Assembly (NCBI GenBank): GCA_013388755.1
Contig: JACAEQ010000018.1
Coordinates: 1 to 64,000 of the forward strand
DNA: 64,000 nt
Reading direction: 5' to 3'
Source: Chloroflexota bacterium
Lineage (GTDB): Bacteria > Chloroflexota > Chloroflexia > Chloroflexales > Roseiflexaceae
Notes under the pieces: generated by a model
Told to the model about the DNA's origin: nothing
The model's database searches: none
The model's input: only the letters and a program-made list of their open reading frames with translations
In this document: piece by piece, positions 12,841 to 21,970 of the stretch
How positions within the stretch are numbered: the stretch's first letter is position 1
Layout of the letters: each line of letters opens with the position of its first letter
Made by a program: the position numbers and the translations under genes

Positions 12841-15078
12841 CTATTGGCCCGGGCGCGCGATCATGCGGGCCAGGCGCGGCAGGATGGCCGGTGCCGGCTC
12901 GCGCAGCGTCTCGGCGGCCAGTAAACCGCCCAGTAGCAGCATGCCATAGAACTTGTACGATACCCCGGCGATGGTCAGTACGCCATGGATCGTGCCGTCG
13001 TAGAAACTCCACTGATTGCCATAGGCGATCAGCGCAAAACTGGTCGCCAGCACGGTCGCATGCGGCAACGACACCATACGTTCGCGCAAATGGAGCAGCA
13101 ACGCGCCGAATGGTATGATCAACAGCGTCTGGTAATGCATCCAGGCCGCGGGTGCCGCCAGCACCATCAGTAAGAGAAAGGTACCGTACTGCAACGCATA
13201 GCCCGTGCTTTCGCGCGGCGCAGGGCGCAACGCGAGCGCGCATGCTGCAAGCGCAATGCTGCCGGAGAGGGCGATTCCCAGCAGTCGCAGCGGCTGATAC
13301 TGGTAGATATCAGCTTCGCGCGGCGAGTCGGTCAGGCGGGCCAGGAAGCCGGAGATGGTTTGATTCTCGACCCACGAGGTTGTGCCGCCGATATGCGGGA
13401 CGACCTGCGTCAGGTAGATCAGGTGCTCGTTCCAGCCGATGATCGCGATGGACATGCCGTTGTACAGGGCCATGGCCAGCGCGAAGCCGGCCAGAGCGCG
13501 CCACTGCCCCTTCAGTACAAAGAATGCGAGCAGGAGCACGGGATAGATTTTGAAGAGCGTTCCCAGCGCGACCAGCGCGCCGGCCACCCCCTCATGTCTG
13601 CTGCGCAAGGCCCACAACGCCATGGTGAGCAGGAACAACAACATCAGGTCGATCTGGCCAAAGGCCAGCGTATCGGCCAGCGGGCGGAAGTTGAAGACGA
13701 TCAGTAGGGCGGCGGCGCTGAGCGAGAGGATCGGCAAGCGCCACATCCGTAGCCACAGGAATGCAGTCGCCAGGATCAGCACCGTGTTCATGATCCGGTG
13801 GCCAAGCAGCACTGCCATCCCATCCATCGTCACGAACGGTACGAAGAGCATGCCATAGAATGGCGGCACCTTGAACACATGGCCGAAATGATTCGTCAGC
13901 ACCGCCTCAATGTCGTACATTGAGCCGCCGCGGGTCCACTCGCGCGCGCCGCGGAACAGGATCCAGAAATCGGGCGCCTGGCGCGTATAGGCGTACCACA
14001 GGTTGTAACTCAGATGGGTGGCTGCGGCAACGGCCAGAACGATGAGCGCCATGCGTGCTGCGCCATTGCGTCGTTCGGCAGCGGGGAGTGCGTGCCCACG
14101 CGCCAGGCGCCAGCCGATCAAGATAGATAGCAGCGCGGCAATCAGCGTTGCGCCGATCCAGATCGTCTGCGGCGCCAGGCCGACTCCAGTTGCGTCGTCG
14201 GCGATCATGGCGAGCTGAAACAGCGGCAACATCCACCATGCCACGCCCATGATGATCGGCAGATGCGCACCGTCCAGTGCTGGCCGTGCGGGGCCGCCAG
14301 GCATCGCTTCCAGCTTGATCGGCGCCAGGATGCGGGTGATCACCAGGCCGGTGCATCCGATTGCCGGCAGTGCCACGAAGCGCTGAAGAAAGGGCAATAC
14401 TTCGAGTGGGCGTACCGCCATCCCGAACGCGATCAACGCGCTGACGGCCATGCTCGCTGCAAGCGCCGTATGCCGCGACAGGCCCGCGAGCCGTGGCAAT
14501 GCATACCCCAGCATCCCGATCGCCAGCCCGCACGCCAGTACCCATGCCGATGGCCAGGCGAACGACGCTTCCGTGGGCGCCAGTGTCACGGCATCCACGA
14601 CAACGCCGAGGGGGCGCGGATCAGCTTCTGGAACAATCGCATCGCTCACGAGACCGATCTGCACGGCCCGGTCGAGGCGCTCAGCTGGCGGCAGAAGCAG
14701 GCGATACGTGCGAAACACGTCACCGGAGATGTTGAAGCTGGTCAGGGTGTGGCCGTCAATGCTCAGGTGCACGTCGGGTGGCGGGTAGCCGCCGGGGCGA
14801 CCATTGAGCAACCGGAGCCGCAGAACGGATGGGATCGTCCCTGGCGGTCGCGGCAGTGCGATGATCGAGTCGCCATCGCTCCAGCGAAAACGGGTGCGCG
14901 CATCAGCCGTGATCTCCGGCGCATTGAAACTCAGCGCAAAACGCGCGTCTTGCCCGCCGATATCAACGTTCAATGGCCAGACCAGACCATAGCCGATGCT
15001 CAGCGAGAGTGTGGCGACAAGCGCCGCAATGAGCGCCGGTATCACACAGAACCGCAGGCGGAGCAGGTCATCTCTCAC
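12841..15078 (-). CDS. Large membrane glycosyltransferase, GT87/DUF2029 family
   Basis: 745 residues. One N-terminal membrane segment (about 10-32) is followed by an extracytoplasmic domain (about 35-240) with beta-rich character. About a dozen further membrane helices follow, with the GT87 core around 330-600 (YTRQAPDFWILFRGAREW, then VPPFYGMLFVPF, then GQIDLMLLFLLTMALW and LFKIYPVLLLAFF). GT87 enzymes transfer mannose or arabinose from polyprenyl-phosphate sugars on the outer face. The N-terminal beta domain roughly doubles the usual length and may bind carbohydrate. Its start overlaps the end of the DegT gene by 11 bp, indicating translational coupling. Confidence 0.8.
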   Translation of the reverse strand: MRDDLLRLRFCVIPALIAALVATLSLSIGYGLVWPLNVDIGGQDARFALSFNAPEITADARTRFRWSDGDSIIALPRPPGTIPSVLRLRLLNGRPGGYPPPDVHLSIDGHTLTSFNISGDVFRTYRLLLPPAERLDRAVQIGLVSDAIVPEADPRPLGVVVDAVTLAPTEASFAWPSAWVLACGLAIGMLGYALPRLAGLSRHTALAASMAVSALIAFGMAVRPLEVLPFLQRFVALPAIGCTGLVITRILAPIKLEAMPGGPARPALDGAHLPIIMGVAWWMLPLFQLAMIADDATGVGLAPQTIWIGATLIAALLSILIGWRLARGHALPAAERRNGAARMALIVLAVAAATHLSYNLWYAYTRQAPDFWILFRGAREWTRGGSMYDIEAVLTNHFGHVFKVPPFYGMLFVPFVTMDGMAVLLGHRIMNTVLILATAFLWLRMWRLPILSLSAAALLIVFNFRPLADTLAFGQIDLMLLFLLTMALWALRSRHEGVAGALVALGTLFKIYPVLLLAFFVLKGQWRALAGFALAMALYNGMSIAIIGWNEHLIYLTQVVPHIGGTTSWVENQTISGFLARLTDSPREADIYQYQPLRLLGIALSGSIALAACALALRPAPRESTGYALQYGTFLLLMVLAAPAAWMHYQTLLIIPFGALLLHLRERMVSLPHATVLATSFALIAYGNQWSFYDGTIHGVLTIAGVSYKFYGMLLLGGLLAAETLREPAPAILPRLARMIARPGQ

Positions 15079-16189
15079 GCGATTTCCTCATCGCCTCATG
15101 CACCGCCGCAGCCACGGCATCAACTTCGTCATCGGTCAATTCAGGATACATCGGCAGAGAGAAGACCTCGCGTGCCAGGCGCTCCGTTACCGGCAATCCC
15201 CCTGGAGGCGCGAAGGATGCATAGACTGGCTGCAAGTGGGTGGGCAACGGATAGTGAATCTCCGTACCGATGCCGCGCTCCTGCAGGCGCGCCTGCAGGG
15301 CATCGCGCCCGGCTGCACGCACGACGTACAGGTGATAGACGTGCTCACCGTCGACCGGTGCTGCAGGGAGGATCAGGCCGGTATCGGTCAGTCTTTCCTG
15401 GTAGCGTGCAGCAATCGCTCGCCGGCGCGCATTCCATGCCGGCAGGTATGGCAGCTTGACCGCCAGCAGTGCAGCCTGCAATTCGTCAAGACGCGAGTTG
15501 AGGCCGCCGGGATCGCTGGTGTAGTATTTGCGTTCCCAGCCGTACTGGCGAAGCCGGCGCACCTTTTCTGCCAGCGCCGCGTCATTGGTGACCACGGCGC
15601 CGCCATCACCAAGCGCGCCGAGATTCTTCGTCGGGTAGAAACTGAAGCAACCAAGCACGCCAAGGCTCCCGGCCACGCGCCCGCCCAGCGTTGCGCCGTG
15701 CGCCTGGTCGCAATCTTCTACCACCGGAATACCGTGCTGTACGGCAATTGCCAGGATGGCGTCCATATCGGCCATGCGACCGTACAGATGCACCGGCATG
15801 ATCGCCCTGGTGCGTGACGTGATCGCGCCCGCCAATGCCGCCGGGTCCATGGTATGGCTGTCTTCGTCCACGTCAACGAACACCGGGCGCGCGCCGGTGG
15901 CCAGAATGGTCACTGCTTGATAGACGCTGGCGTTGGCGACGGTCACAACCTCGTCGCCAGAACCGACGCCAAGCGCCGCCAGCGCGAGTTGCAGCGCTTC
16001 TGTGCCGTTGGCGACGCCAATGCAGAAACGCGTTGTGCAGAATGCGGCGAATGCTTCCTCGAAGGCACGTACCTCCGGGCCGAGGATATACCAGCCACTC
16101 GTAAGCACGCGCAACATCGCCGCCTCAAGTTCGGCCTGGAGTGCGTTGTGCTGGCGTTTCAGATCGCCGAATGGTATACGAGGACCCAT
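15068..16189 (-). CDS. DegT/DnrJ/EryC1/StrS sugar aminotransferase
   Basis: 373 residues from ATG 16189, which precedes the family opening IPFGDLKRQHNALQ. A GTG at 16234 overlapping the upstream stop would add 15 residues. PLP-enzyme features are GVANGTEALQLALAALG, an Asp in VVEDCDQAHGA, and the Schiff-base Lys in SFYPTKNLGALGDGGA. It ends with the typical ELTDDEVD region. The family transaminates NDP-keto-sugars to amino sugars. The neighbours are an NDP-sugar epimerase/dehydratase, a GT2 and a GT87 glycosyltransferase, so it most likely supplies an amino sugar for a surface glycan. Confidence 0.9.
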   Translation of the reverse strand: MGPRIPFGDLKRQHNALQAELEAAMLRVLTSGWYILGPEVRAFEEAFAAFCTTRFCIGVANGTEALQLALAALGVGSGDEVVTVANASVYQAVTILATGARPVFVDVDEDSHTMDPAALAGAITSRTRAIMPVHLYGRMADMDAILAIAVQHGIPVVEDCDQAHGATLGGRVAGSLGVLGCFSFYPTKNLGALGDGGAVVTNDAALAEKVRRLRQYGWERKYYTSDPGGLNSRLDELQAALLAVKLPYLPAWNARRRAIAARYQERLTDTGLILPAAPVDGEHVYHLYVVRAAGRDALQARLQERGIGTEIHYPLPTHLQPVYASFAPPGGLPVTERLAREVFSLPMYPELTDDEVDAVAAAVHEAMRKSRER

Positions 16190-16230
16190 ACGCGGTAGAG
16201 CCTTTCTGTGCCCGTGCGGCCGCCCTCCTG

Positions 16231-17226
16231 TCACCAGTAATACTCCCGTTCGCGCCGGTAGAACTCGAGTGTGCGGCGTAGCCCTTCGCGCAGCGGCACC
16301 TTCGGGCGCCAGCCGAGCCGCCCCTGAATGAGCCGGTAATCCGCATAGTAGTCGCCAATATCAATCGCCTTGCGATCGGTCGGGAACGGCACGATCTCAT
16401 ACTCGCCCGCGCCATTGATCTCGACCAGCAGCGCCGCGAGGTCACGCAGGTTGATGGTTTCATCGCTGCCGAGGTTATAGATCCCGCCATCGGCTGCCGG
16501 CGAGGCGCCCGCCAGCAACAGCGCATCAACCACGTCATCAACATAATTGAAATCACGAATCTGAGCACCATCACCAAAGACCTGGATCGGCTCTTCGTTC
16601 ACCAGGCGCTTGATCCAGATGCCGAGAAACGTCTGCCGGGCGTCCTTCACGCGCATGCGCGGGCCGTATGTATTGGTCAGGCGTAGCGCACAGGCGCGAA
16701 TGCCATAGACATTGTTGTACAGGATGTGATACCACTCGCCGGCCATTTTGTTGATGCCGTTGACATCCACCGGGTGCAGCAGGTGACGCTCATCAACCGG
16801 CAGATAATCAGGTTTGCCGTAGATCTGGCGCGTCGAAGCGTACACCAGTTTCAGCGTCGGATTGTGCTTGCGACACGACTCGAGAATTGATAATTGGGCG
16901 CGGCAATTGATCTCCAGGTCGGTATACGGATCAGTCATCGAGTCCAGGTGCGACGTCTGCCCGGCCAGGTTGAAGAGAAAATCCTGACCCTGCACCAGAT
17001 AATTCATCGAGTACTCATCGCGCACATCGGCGATATTAATGCGCACACGATCCTCAATGCCGGCGATATTGCGCTGATTGCCACCGTAGATCGGAATAAG
17101 CGAGTCAACCAGCGTGACAACGGCGTCAAGCTCGACGAGACGCCACGCGAGTGTCGAACCGATGAATCCCAGACCGCCGGTGATCAATACGCGCGCGCCA
17201 CGGTACGCGCCGTGGTACTCTTTCAT
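16231..17226 (-). CDS. NAD-dependent sugar epimerase/dehydratase, catalytic Tyr replaced by Asn
   Basis: 331 residues of the extended SDR family. The Rossmann loop GGLGFIGSTLAWRL is intact, as are DVRD and LAGQTSHLDSM. The catalytic YxxxK position reads NGINKMAGE, so Lys is present but the Tyr codon is AAC (Asn). Downstream sugar-binding signatures such as RLTNTYGPRMR and FNYVDDVVDALL are normal. Either this subfamily uses another acid/base or the enzyme is altered. The 3' end abuts the DegT gene, giving an operon GT2-epimerase-DegT-GT87. Confidence 0.88.
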   Translation of the reverse strand: MKEYHGAYRGARVLITGGLGFIGSTLAWRLVELDAVVTLVDSLIPIYGGNQRNIAGIEDRVRINIADVRDEYSMNYLVQGQDFLFNLAGQTSHLDSMTDPYTDLEINCRAQLSILESCRKHNPTLKLVYASTRQIYGKPDYLPVDERHLLHPVDVNGINKMAGEWYHILYNNVYGIRACALRLTNTYGPRMRVKDARQTFLGIWIKRLVNEEPIQVFGDGAQIRDFNYVDDVVDALLLAGASPAADGGIYNLGSDETINLRDLAALLVEINGAGEYEIVPFPTDRKAIDIGDYYADYRLIQGRLGWRPKVPLREGLRRTLEFYRREREYYW

Positions 17227-17256
17227 CGCCAGGCTCCACCCCTGTTCGCCGGATGG

Positions 17257-18027
17257 TCAATGCTCAATGTGCAGCTCAGCATTCTTCTTCCGCACTTTGA
17301 TGCGCCGCATATGCTCACGCCGGATGACCAGCTTCCACCACAGCCCGATCAACTGGATGCCGGTACGCCACAGGCGTGGGAAATTGAAGAACTGGCTCTC
17401 GCCATACGTCCGATGGTAGTGATGCACCGGCACCTCGGCGAAACGATACCCGGCATCCTGCAACTTCTTGACCAGCTCCAGGCAAATGGTACCGCTGTCG
17501 GACTCCAGGTCGATCGTGTCGAACACATGCCGGCGTATCAGGCGAAAATCGCAATCCACATCGCGTAACTTGAAGCCGAAGAGGAACTTCACCGTATGAT
17601 GATAGATGCGACCGATGATCTTACGATGCAACGGGTCACTGCGGTCGATCTTCCAGCCATTGACAATATCCACATCATCGCTCAGCGCCGGTAGCAGGAG
17701 TTTCAGTTCGCGCGGATCGTACTGTGCGTCACCATCGGTATAGAAGATCAGCTCCCTGGTGCAGGCAGCGAAGCCGGCACGCAGCGCGCCGCCGTAGCCG
17801 AGCGGCTCACGATGCGCATAGTAGCGGAAGCGCTCAAAGCGTTGCGCCAGTTCCTCCAGGACCTCCACCGTATAATCGGTGCTACCGTTTTCAACAACGA
17901 TGACTTCGTAATCGTCGGTCAGTTCTTCCAGGGTTTTGATGACGGTGACAACCAGGCTGCCGATCGTGCCACCGTCGTTGTATGCAGGGAAAAATGCCGA
18001 AATGCCTGGCCGGCGGTGCATGTTCAT
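17257..18027 (-). CDS. Family 2 glycosyltransferase, dolichyl-phosphate mannosyltransferase-like
   Basis: 256 residues from ATG 18027, which has AAAGG about 8 nt upstream; an in-frame TTG lies 15 nt earlier. The GT-A fold is shown by ISAFFPAYNDGGTI, VVENGSTD, and the metal motif FYTDGDAQYDP. CDFRLIRR and HHYHRTYGESQ match polyprenyl-phosphate sugar synthases. There is no C-terminal membrane pair. It probably charges a polyprenyl phosphate with a sugar for the GT87 enzyme encoded in the same operon. Confidence 0.88.
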   Translation of the reverse strand: MNMHRRPGISAFFPAYNDGGTIGSLVVTVIKTLEELTDDYEVIVVENGSTDYTVEVLEELAQRFERFRYYAHREPLGYGGALRAGFAACTRELIFYTDGDAQYDPRELKLLLPALSDDVDIVNGWKIDRSDPLHRKIIGRIYHHTVKFLFGFKLRDVDCDFRLIRRHVFDTIDLESDSGTICLELVKKLQDAGYRFAEVPVHHYHRTYGESQFFNFPRLWRTGIQLIGLWWKLVIRREHMRRIKVRKKNAELHIEH

Positions 18028-18068
18028 CTTGTGCCTTTGCAATCGCTCTGCGGTGAGACTGACACGCG

Positions 18069-18074
18069 ATTATA
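18069..18074 (-). promoter_or_regulatory. Candidate -10 box for the glycosylation operon
   Basis: ATTATA on the plus strand reads TATAAT on the minus strand, about 42 nt before the GT2 ATG. No convincing -35 at 17 nt. Confidence 0.35.
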
Positions 18075-18146
18075 GCATAGCGGCAACCTCGCCGATTCCT
18101 GGTAGGATAGGCTGGACCGCCGTTCTTGCAGGAATGAGATCATACC

Positions 18147-19274
18147 ATGCCGATACAGATTTCCCAGTTGTTGCGCCGCGACATCGCAGCGCTTGAGCCG
18201 TACACGCCGATCGTGCCGCTTGAGGTGCTTGCCGAGCGGCTCCATATGCCGGTTGAACAGATTATCAAGCTCGATGCCAACGAGAATCCGTATGGCCCAT
18301 CGCCACGGACGCTGGCCGCGCTGGCGGCTGTTGAGCGCGACACGCCTCACCGCTATGCGATCTATCCCGATCCTGATCAGACGCGCCTGCGCGCAGCCAT
18401 CAGCCGTTACATCGGCCAGCCGCCGGAACGCGTCATCTGTGGCGCCGGGTCCGATGAGTTGATCGACCTGCTGATGCGCGCGGTGCTTACCCCGGGAGAT
18501 GTGCTTGCCGACTGCCCGCCGACCTTCGGGATGTACAGTTTTGATGCCGCGCTGTATGGCGCGCAAGTGCGTGCCGTACCACGCGATGCAAGCTTTGCTG
18601 TCGATCTGGAGGGGGTGGCCGACGCAGTTGTGCATGATGGCGCGAAACTCTTGTTTCTGGCCTCGCCGAACAACCCGACCGGTACACCATTGCCGCGCGT
18701 TGCCGTGGAACGCCTGCTTGAACTGCCGCTGGTGCTGGCCGTTGACGAGGCGTATGCCGAGTTTTCCGGCACGAGCGTTGTGGACATGGTCGGTGCGCAT
18801 CCAAACCTGGTGGTGCTGCGCACCTTCAGCAAATGGGCCGGTCTTGCCGGCCTGCGCGTCGGGTATGCGGTCATGCATGAAGAGATGATCGGCTACCTGT
18901 GGAAGATCAAGCAACCGTACAATGTGAACGTCGCTGCCGAGGTTGCGGCGATTGCCTCGCTCGAGGATGTTGACGAGCGCATGGCAACCGTTGCGCGCAT
19001 TGTCGCCGAACGCGAACGCCTGTCTGCTGCGCTTACAGCATTGCCTGGCGTGCATGTCTATCCAAGCGCAACGAATTTCCTGCTCTGCCGCATGACCGGA
19101 GGCGGAACCGCACGCGCCCGCGCCATTCGCGACAGGCTGGCGCAGCGCGGTATTCTGATCCGCTACTTCAATCGCCCGGGCCTGGACGATTGTATTCGTA
19201 TCAGCGTCGGCCGTCCCGAGCAGAATGACGTGCTCCTGGCGGCGCTGCGCGAGTTCGAAGGGATGGCAGGATGA
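18147..19274 (+). CDS. hisC: Histidinol-phosphate aminotransferase
   Basis: 375 residues. Class I/II aminotransferase of the HisC type: [12 protein letters not shown] near 45, [32 protein letters not shown], and the PLP lysine in [14 protein letters not shown] near 230. It converts imidazole acetol phosphate and glutamate to histidinol phosphate. No other his genes adjoin it, but a HisN-type phosphatase lies about 1.8 kb downstream. It is transcribed divergently from the GT2 operon across a 119-bp gap. Confidence 0.93.
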   Translation: MPIQISQLLRRDIAALEPYTPIVPLEVLAERLHMPVEQIIKLDANENPYGPSPRTLAALAAVERDTPHRYAIYPDPDQTRLRAAISRYIGQPPERVICGAGSDELIDLLMRAVLTPGDVLADCPPTFGMYSFDAALYGAQVRAVPRDASFAVDLEGVADAVVHDGAKLLFLASPNNPTGTPLPRVAVERLLELPLVLAVDEAYAEFSGTSVVDMVGAHPNLVVLRTFSKWAGLAGLRVGYAVMHEEMIGYLWKIKQPYNVNVAAEVAAIASLEDVDERMATVARIVAERERLSAALTALPGVHVYPSATNFLLCRMTGGGTARARAIRDRLAQRGILIRYFNRPGLDDCIRISVGRPEQNDVLLAALREFEGMAG

Positions 19275-19330
19275 ACGGTGGCCTGCGGAGCGCCTTCACC
19301 ACACCGTTCTGCGTGGCGCTCCGAACAAAG

Positions 19331-19370
19331 TGGCGCTGGTACCGCGGCTTTGCCCGCCGCACCAGCGCCA
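19331..19370 (+). terminator. Hairpin downstream of hisC
   Basis: Perfect 10-bp arms TGGCGCTGGT (19331-19340) and ACCAGCGCCA (19361-19370) enclose a GC-rich loop that can pair further (GCGG with CCGC). No T-run follows, so it may be a processing or termination-assist structure rather than a classical terminator. Confidence 0.4.
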
Positions 19371-19388
19371 CAAAACGAAGACATGGAC

Positions 19389-19485
19389 CGCGCGAGGCAA
19401 TCGAGCGGTGCGAGACGAGATTGCGTCAGCCACGCTTCGCTCGCTGCAGGCTGTCGCTCACGCTCCGCGCAATGACATAAGGCAT
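19389..19485 (-). mobile_element. MITE-2 fragment, copy 4
   Basis: Matches the internal part of the 158-bp element (GATTGCGTCAGCCACGC, CGCTCGCTGCAGGC, GCGCAATGACA) in the orientation of the 60.5-kb copy. Both terminal GAGCCTATCC repeats are missing. It lies between convergent hisC and the helicase gene. Confidence 0.55.
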
Positions 19486-19499
19486 AGAGTTATTCGAAC

Positions 19500-20813
19500 T
19501 TAGCGTATGCGTTCCTCGCTGCGACCGCCAGCGCGGCGATTGCCGGGGCGTGCCGCGCCCGCATGGTGCGGCGAATGCGCGGGACGCGCCGGTGTCCCAT
19601 CAGGGCGCGACTCACGCCGGCGCGGTTCGTTACGGCGATACTGCGGTTCACGCGGCGGCCGTGCGAACTCGGCGTCGCGTATGGGCGCAGGAGCGTTATA
19701 GTCGAACCCGGCTAGTAGCTCGCGTTTCAGCGCCGCGCCGAGCACGCGTTCGATCGCGCGGATCATGGCTGCATCCTCGTTCGTTACCAGCGTCAAGGCA
19801 TCGCCGGTGCGTGCCGCGCGGCCGGTCCGGCCGATACGATGGGTGTACGCCTCGGCGGTATTCGGCATATCATAGTTAATGACATGCGAGATGCTGGAAA
19901 CATCGATGCCACGTGCCGCAATATCGGTTGCCACCAGAATCTGGTACGATCCGTCACGAAAACCATCAAGCGCTGCCTGGCGCCGATTCTGCGACAGGTT
20001 ACCTTGCAGCGACGTGGCACGGTAGCCGAGTTGCACCAGTTTTTCGCCCAGGCGCTTTGCCCGGTGTTTGGTACTGGTGAAGATCAGCACCGACTCGGTA
20101 TCGATCGTTTGCAGCAGTTCAATCAGCAGCGGCGTCTTCAGGTGCGGCGCTACCGGGTAGATGGCATGGTTGACTGTCGTGGCCGGCGCGACGCGCCCGA
20201 TCTGAACCGATACCGGGTTGCGGAGCGCCTCATCCGCCAGTGCGCGAATATCGTTCGGCATTGTCGCGGAAAAGAGCAATGTCTGCCGCCGCGCTGGAGT
20301 CTGGCGCAGAATCCGGCGAATATCGGGCAAAAAACCCATATCAAACATCTGGTCGGCCTCGTCGAGGACGAGCATCTCCAGATGATCGAGGCTGACGGTT
20401 CCCTGGCCGAGATGGTCGAGCAGGCGCCCCAGGCAGACGACGGCGATTTCGATGCCGCGGCGCAGGCGCTGGATCTGAGCATTGAAGCTGACGCCGCCGT
20501 ATAATGTGACGCTGCGCAGGCCCGTGTGCTGGCCAAGGGCTTCGATAACACCCTGGATCTGCTCCGCCAGTTCACGTGTCGGCGCGACAATCAGGGCGCG
20601 CAGGCGCCCGCGCGGCCCCTGCATCAGGCGTTGAAGCATGGGTAAGACGAACGCCGCCGTCTTGCCGGTTCCGGTCTGAGCGATACCTATCACATCGCGG
20701 CCTGCCAGGACATGCGGGATGACCTGTGCCTGAACTGGCGTTGGATCTTGATACTTGAGATCGTGGATGCCGGCGGTAATCCTGGGGTTGAAGGCGAATG
20801 AGTCAAACGACAC
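19500..20813 (-). CDS. DEAD-box RNA helicase, RhlE-like
   Basis: 437 residues. The motifs are nearly complete: Q motif DPTPVQAQVIP, Walker A AQTGTGKTAAF, PTRELAEQ, DEAD in LVLDEADQMFDMGF, SAT in LFSATMP, and HRIGRTGRAAR. Motif Ib, normally TPGR, reads CLGRLLDHL. The tail (about 375-437) is Arg/Pro/Gly-rich and basic, as in RhlE-type helicases that act on structured RNA or in degradosomes. A good promoter is visible upstream, with a leader of about 66 nt. Confidence 0.92.
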   Translation of the reverse strand: MSFDSFAFNPRITAGIHDLKYQDPTPVQAQVIPHVLAGRDVIGIAQTGTGKTAAFVLPMLQRLMQGPRGRLRALIVAPTRELAEQIQGVIEALGQHTGLRSVTLYGGVSFNAQIQRLRRGIEIAVVCLGRLLDHLGQGTVSLDHLEMLVLDEADQMFDMGFLPDIRRILRQTPARRQTLLFSATMPNDIRALADEALRNPVSVQIGRVAPATTVNHAIYPVAPHLKTPLLIELLQTIDTESVLIFTSTKHRAKRLGEKLVQLGYRATSLQGNLSQNRRQAALDGFRDGSYQILVATDIAARGIDVSSISHVINYDMPNTAEAYTHRIGRTGRAARTGDALTLVTNEDAAMIRAIERVLGAALKRELLAGFDYNAPAPIRDAEFARPPREPQYRRNEPRRRESRPDGTPARPAHSPHHAGAARPGNRRAGGRSEERIR

Positions 20814-20885
20814 TGAGTGTCCTTCCTGGCTACAACATGAGCCAAGTCCTGCACTCAGCTCGATCTGTTGATGACAAACCGGTGC

Positions 20886-20914
20886 AGTATATCACGTATG
20901 CGTCTCCAGCGCAA
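20886..20914 (-). promoter_or_regulatory. Promoter of the DEAD-box helicase gene
   Basis: On the minus strand, TTGCGC (20909-20914) and TATACT (20886-20891) are separated by exactly 17 bp. The predicted transcript starts near 20879, leaving a leader of about 66 nt before the ATG. Confidence 0.6.
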
Positions 20915-21060
20915 TAGGCAGTACAGATATAACTGTTCACATTTGCGGTAACATGTCCTGGTGAAGCGCGCGGTGCGCCGCAATGGAGGCGCGTCCACGG
21001 ATCATGGTTGCTGCTCGCCGCTGTCGCGACCACGCAACTTCTGTTCAACAAGGAGTGTCT

Positions 21061-21834
21061 ATGACGACCGAGAACCTTGACACCCTGCGCGAGTTTGCCG
21101 CCGAACTGGCATGGCACGCCGGCCGGCTGACGCTGTGCTACTTCCAGACCGGCGTGATACCTGATATGAAGGCCGATCAGACCCCGGTGACGATTGCTGA
21201 TCGTGAGTCTGAGCGGCTGATGCGCCGCATGATAGAAGAGCGTTACCCGCACCATAGCATTCTTGGCGAAGAGGAGGGCGAGAGCCGCCCGGGAGCATCA
21301 CACCGCTGGATCCTTGATCCCATTGACGGCACGAAGTCGTTCGTTCAGGGCGTGCCGCTGTATGCCGTGCTGGTAGGATTGGAGCGCGACGGCGAGGCGG
21401 TCGCCGGTGCGGTGCATTTTCCGGCGCTCGGCGATTTTCTGACTGCCGCTCGCGGCCGGGGATGCCAGTGGAACGGGCGCCAGGCGCGCGTGTCGCAGGT
21501 TGACGAACTCTCCCGGGCGCTGCTCCTGTCGAGCGATGCCGAAAGCATGGCGCCTTATGGTCGTGAAGCCGCCTATCGTCGCCTGGCGTCGTCGGTACGG
21601 ATGGTGCGCACCTGGGGTGATGCGTATGGCTATTCGCTGGTGGCAACCGGTCGTGCGGATGTCATGCTTGATCCGGTGATGAGCGTCTGGGACTGTGCGG
21701 CATTGTTGCCGGTCGTTACCGAAGCCGGAGGAACATTTACCGACTGGCGCGGCACAGCGACCATTCATGCCGGTGAGGCGATAGGTACGAACGGTCTGTT
21801 ACTTGAGCAGGTGCTTGGCACACTGAACGATTGA
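21061..21834 (+). CDS. hisN: Histidinol-phosphatase, inositol monophosphatase family (HisN type)
   Basis: 257 residues from ATG 21061, preceded by AAGGAG. IMPase-family motifs are GEEEGE (metal ligand), WILDPIDGTKSFVQG (the DPxDGT loop) and the C-terminal WDCAALLPVVTEAGG. The FVQGVPLYAVLVG stretch is typical of HisN-type histidinol phosphatases, which act just after HisC in histidine synthesis; hisC is nearby. An inositol-1-phosphatase or general phosphatase activity cannot be ruled out from sequence alone. Confidence 0.85.
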   Translation: MTTENLDTLREFAAELAWHAGRLTLCYFQTGVIPDMKADQTPVTIADRESERLMRRMIEERYPHHSILGEEEGESRPGASHRWILDPIDGTKSFVQGVPLYAVLVGLERDGEAVAGAVHFPALGDFLTAARGRGCQWNGRQARVSQVDELSRALLLSSDAESMAPYGREAAYRRLASSVRMVRTWGDAYGYSLVATGRADVMLDPVMSVWDCAALLPVVTEAGGTFTDWRGTATIHAGEAIGTNGLLLEQVLGTLND

Positions 21835-21854
21835 TCGCCATCTGGCAGAAACGC

Positions 21855-21884
21855 TTTACAGCCTACGCAGGCATATGGTATAGT
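21855..21884 (+). promoter_or_regulatory. Promoter of the glgC pair
   Basis: TTTACA (21855-21860) and TATAGT (21879-21884) with an 18-bp spacer, about 85 nt before the first glgC start. It lies in the intergenic gap after hisN. Confidence 0.5.
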
Positions 21885-21970
21885 CTGAGTAGGCGCTAAC
21901 CTGCTCCTGAAACGAATGAAGCCGCCGGCAGCGCGCCGCTGCGCCTGCCGCCAGAGGCTGGAGGCCGATT

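Noticed and set aside
14263-15459. Long plus-strand open frame (about 398 codons) antisense to the GT87 and DegT genes
   Set aside because: It is a shadow of high-GC coding sequence. The translation is rich in Arg, Gln and His with no fold signature, while the minus-strand genes have clear motifs.
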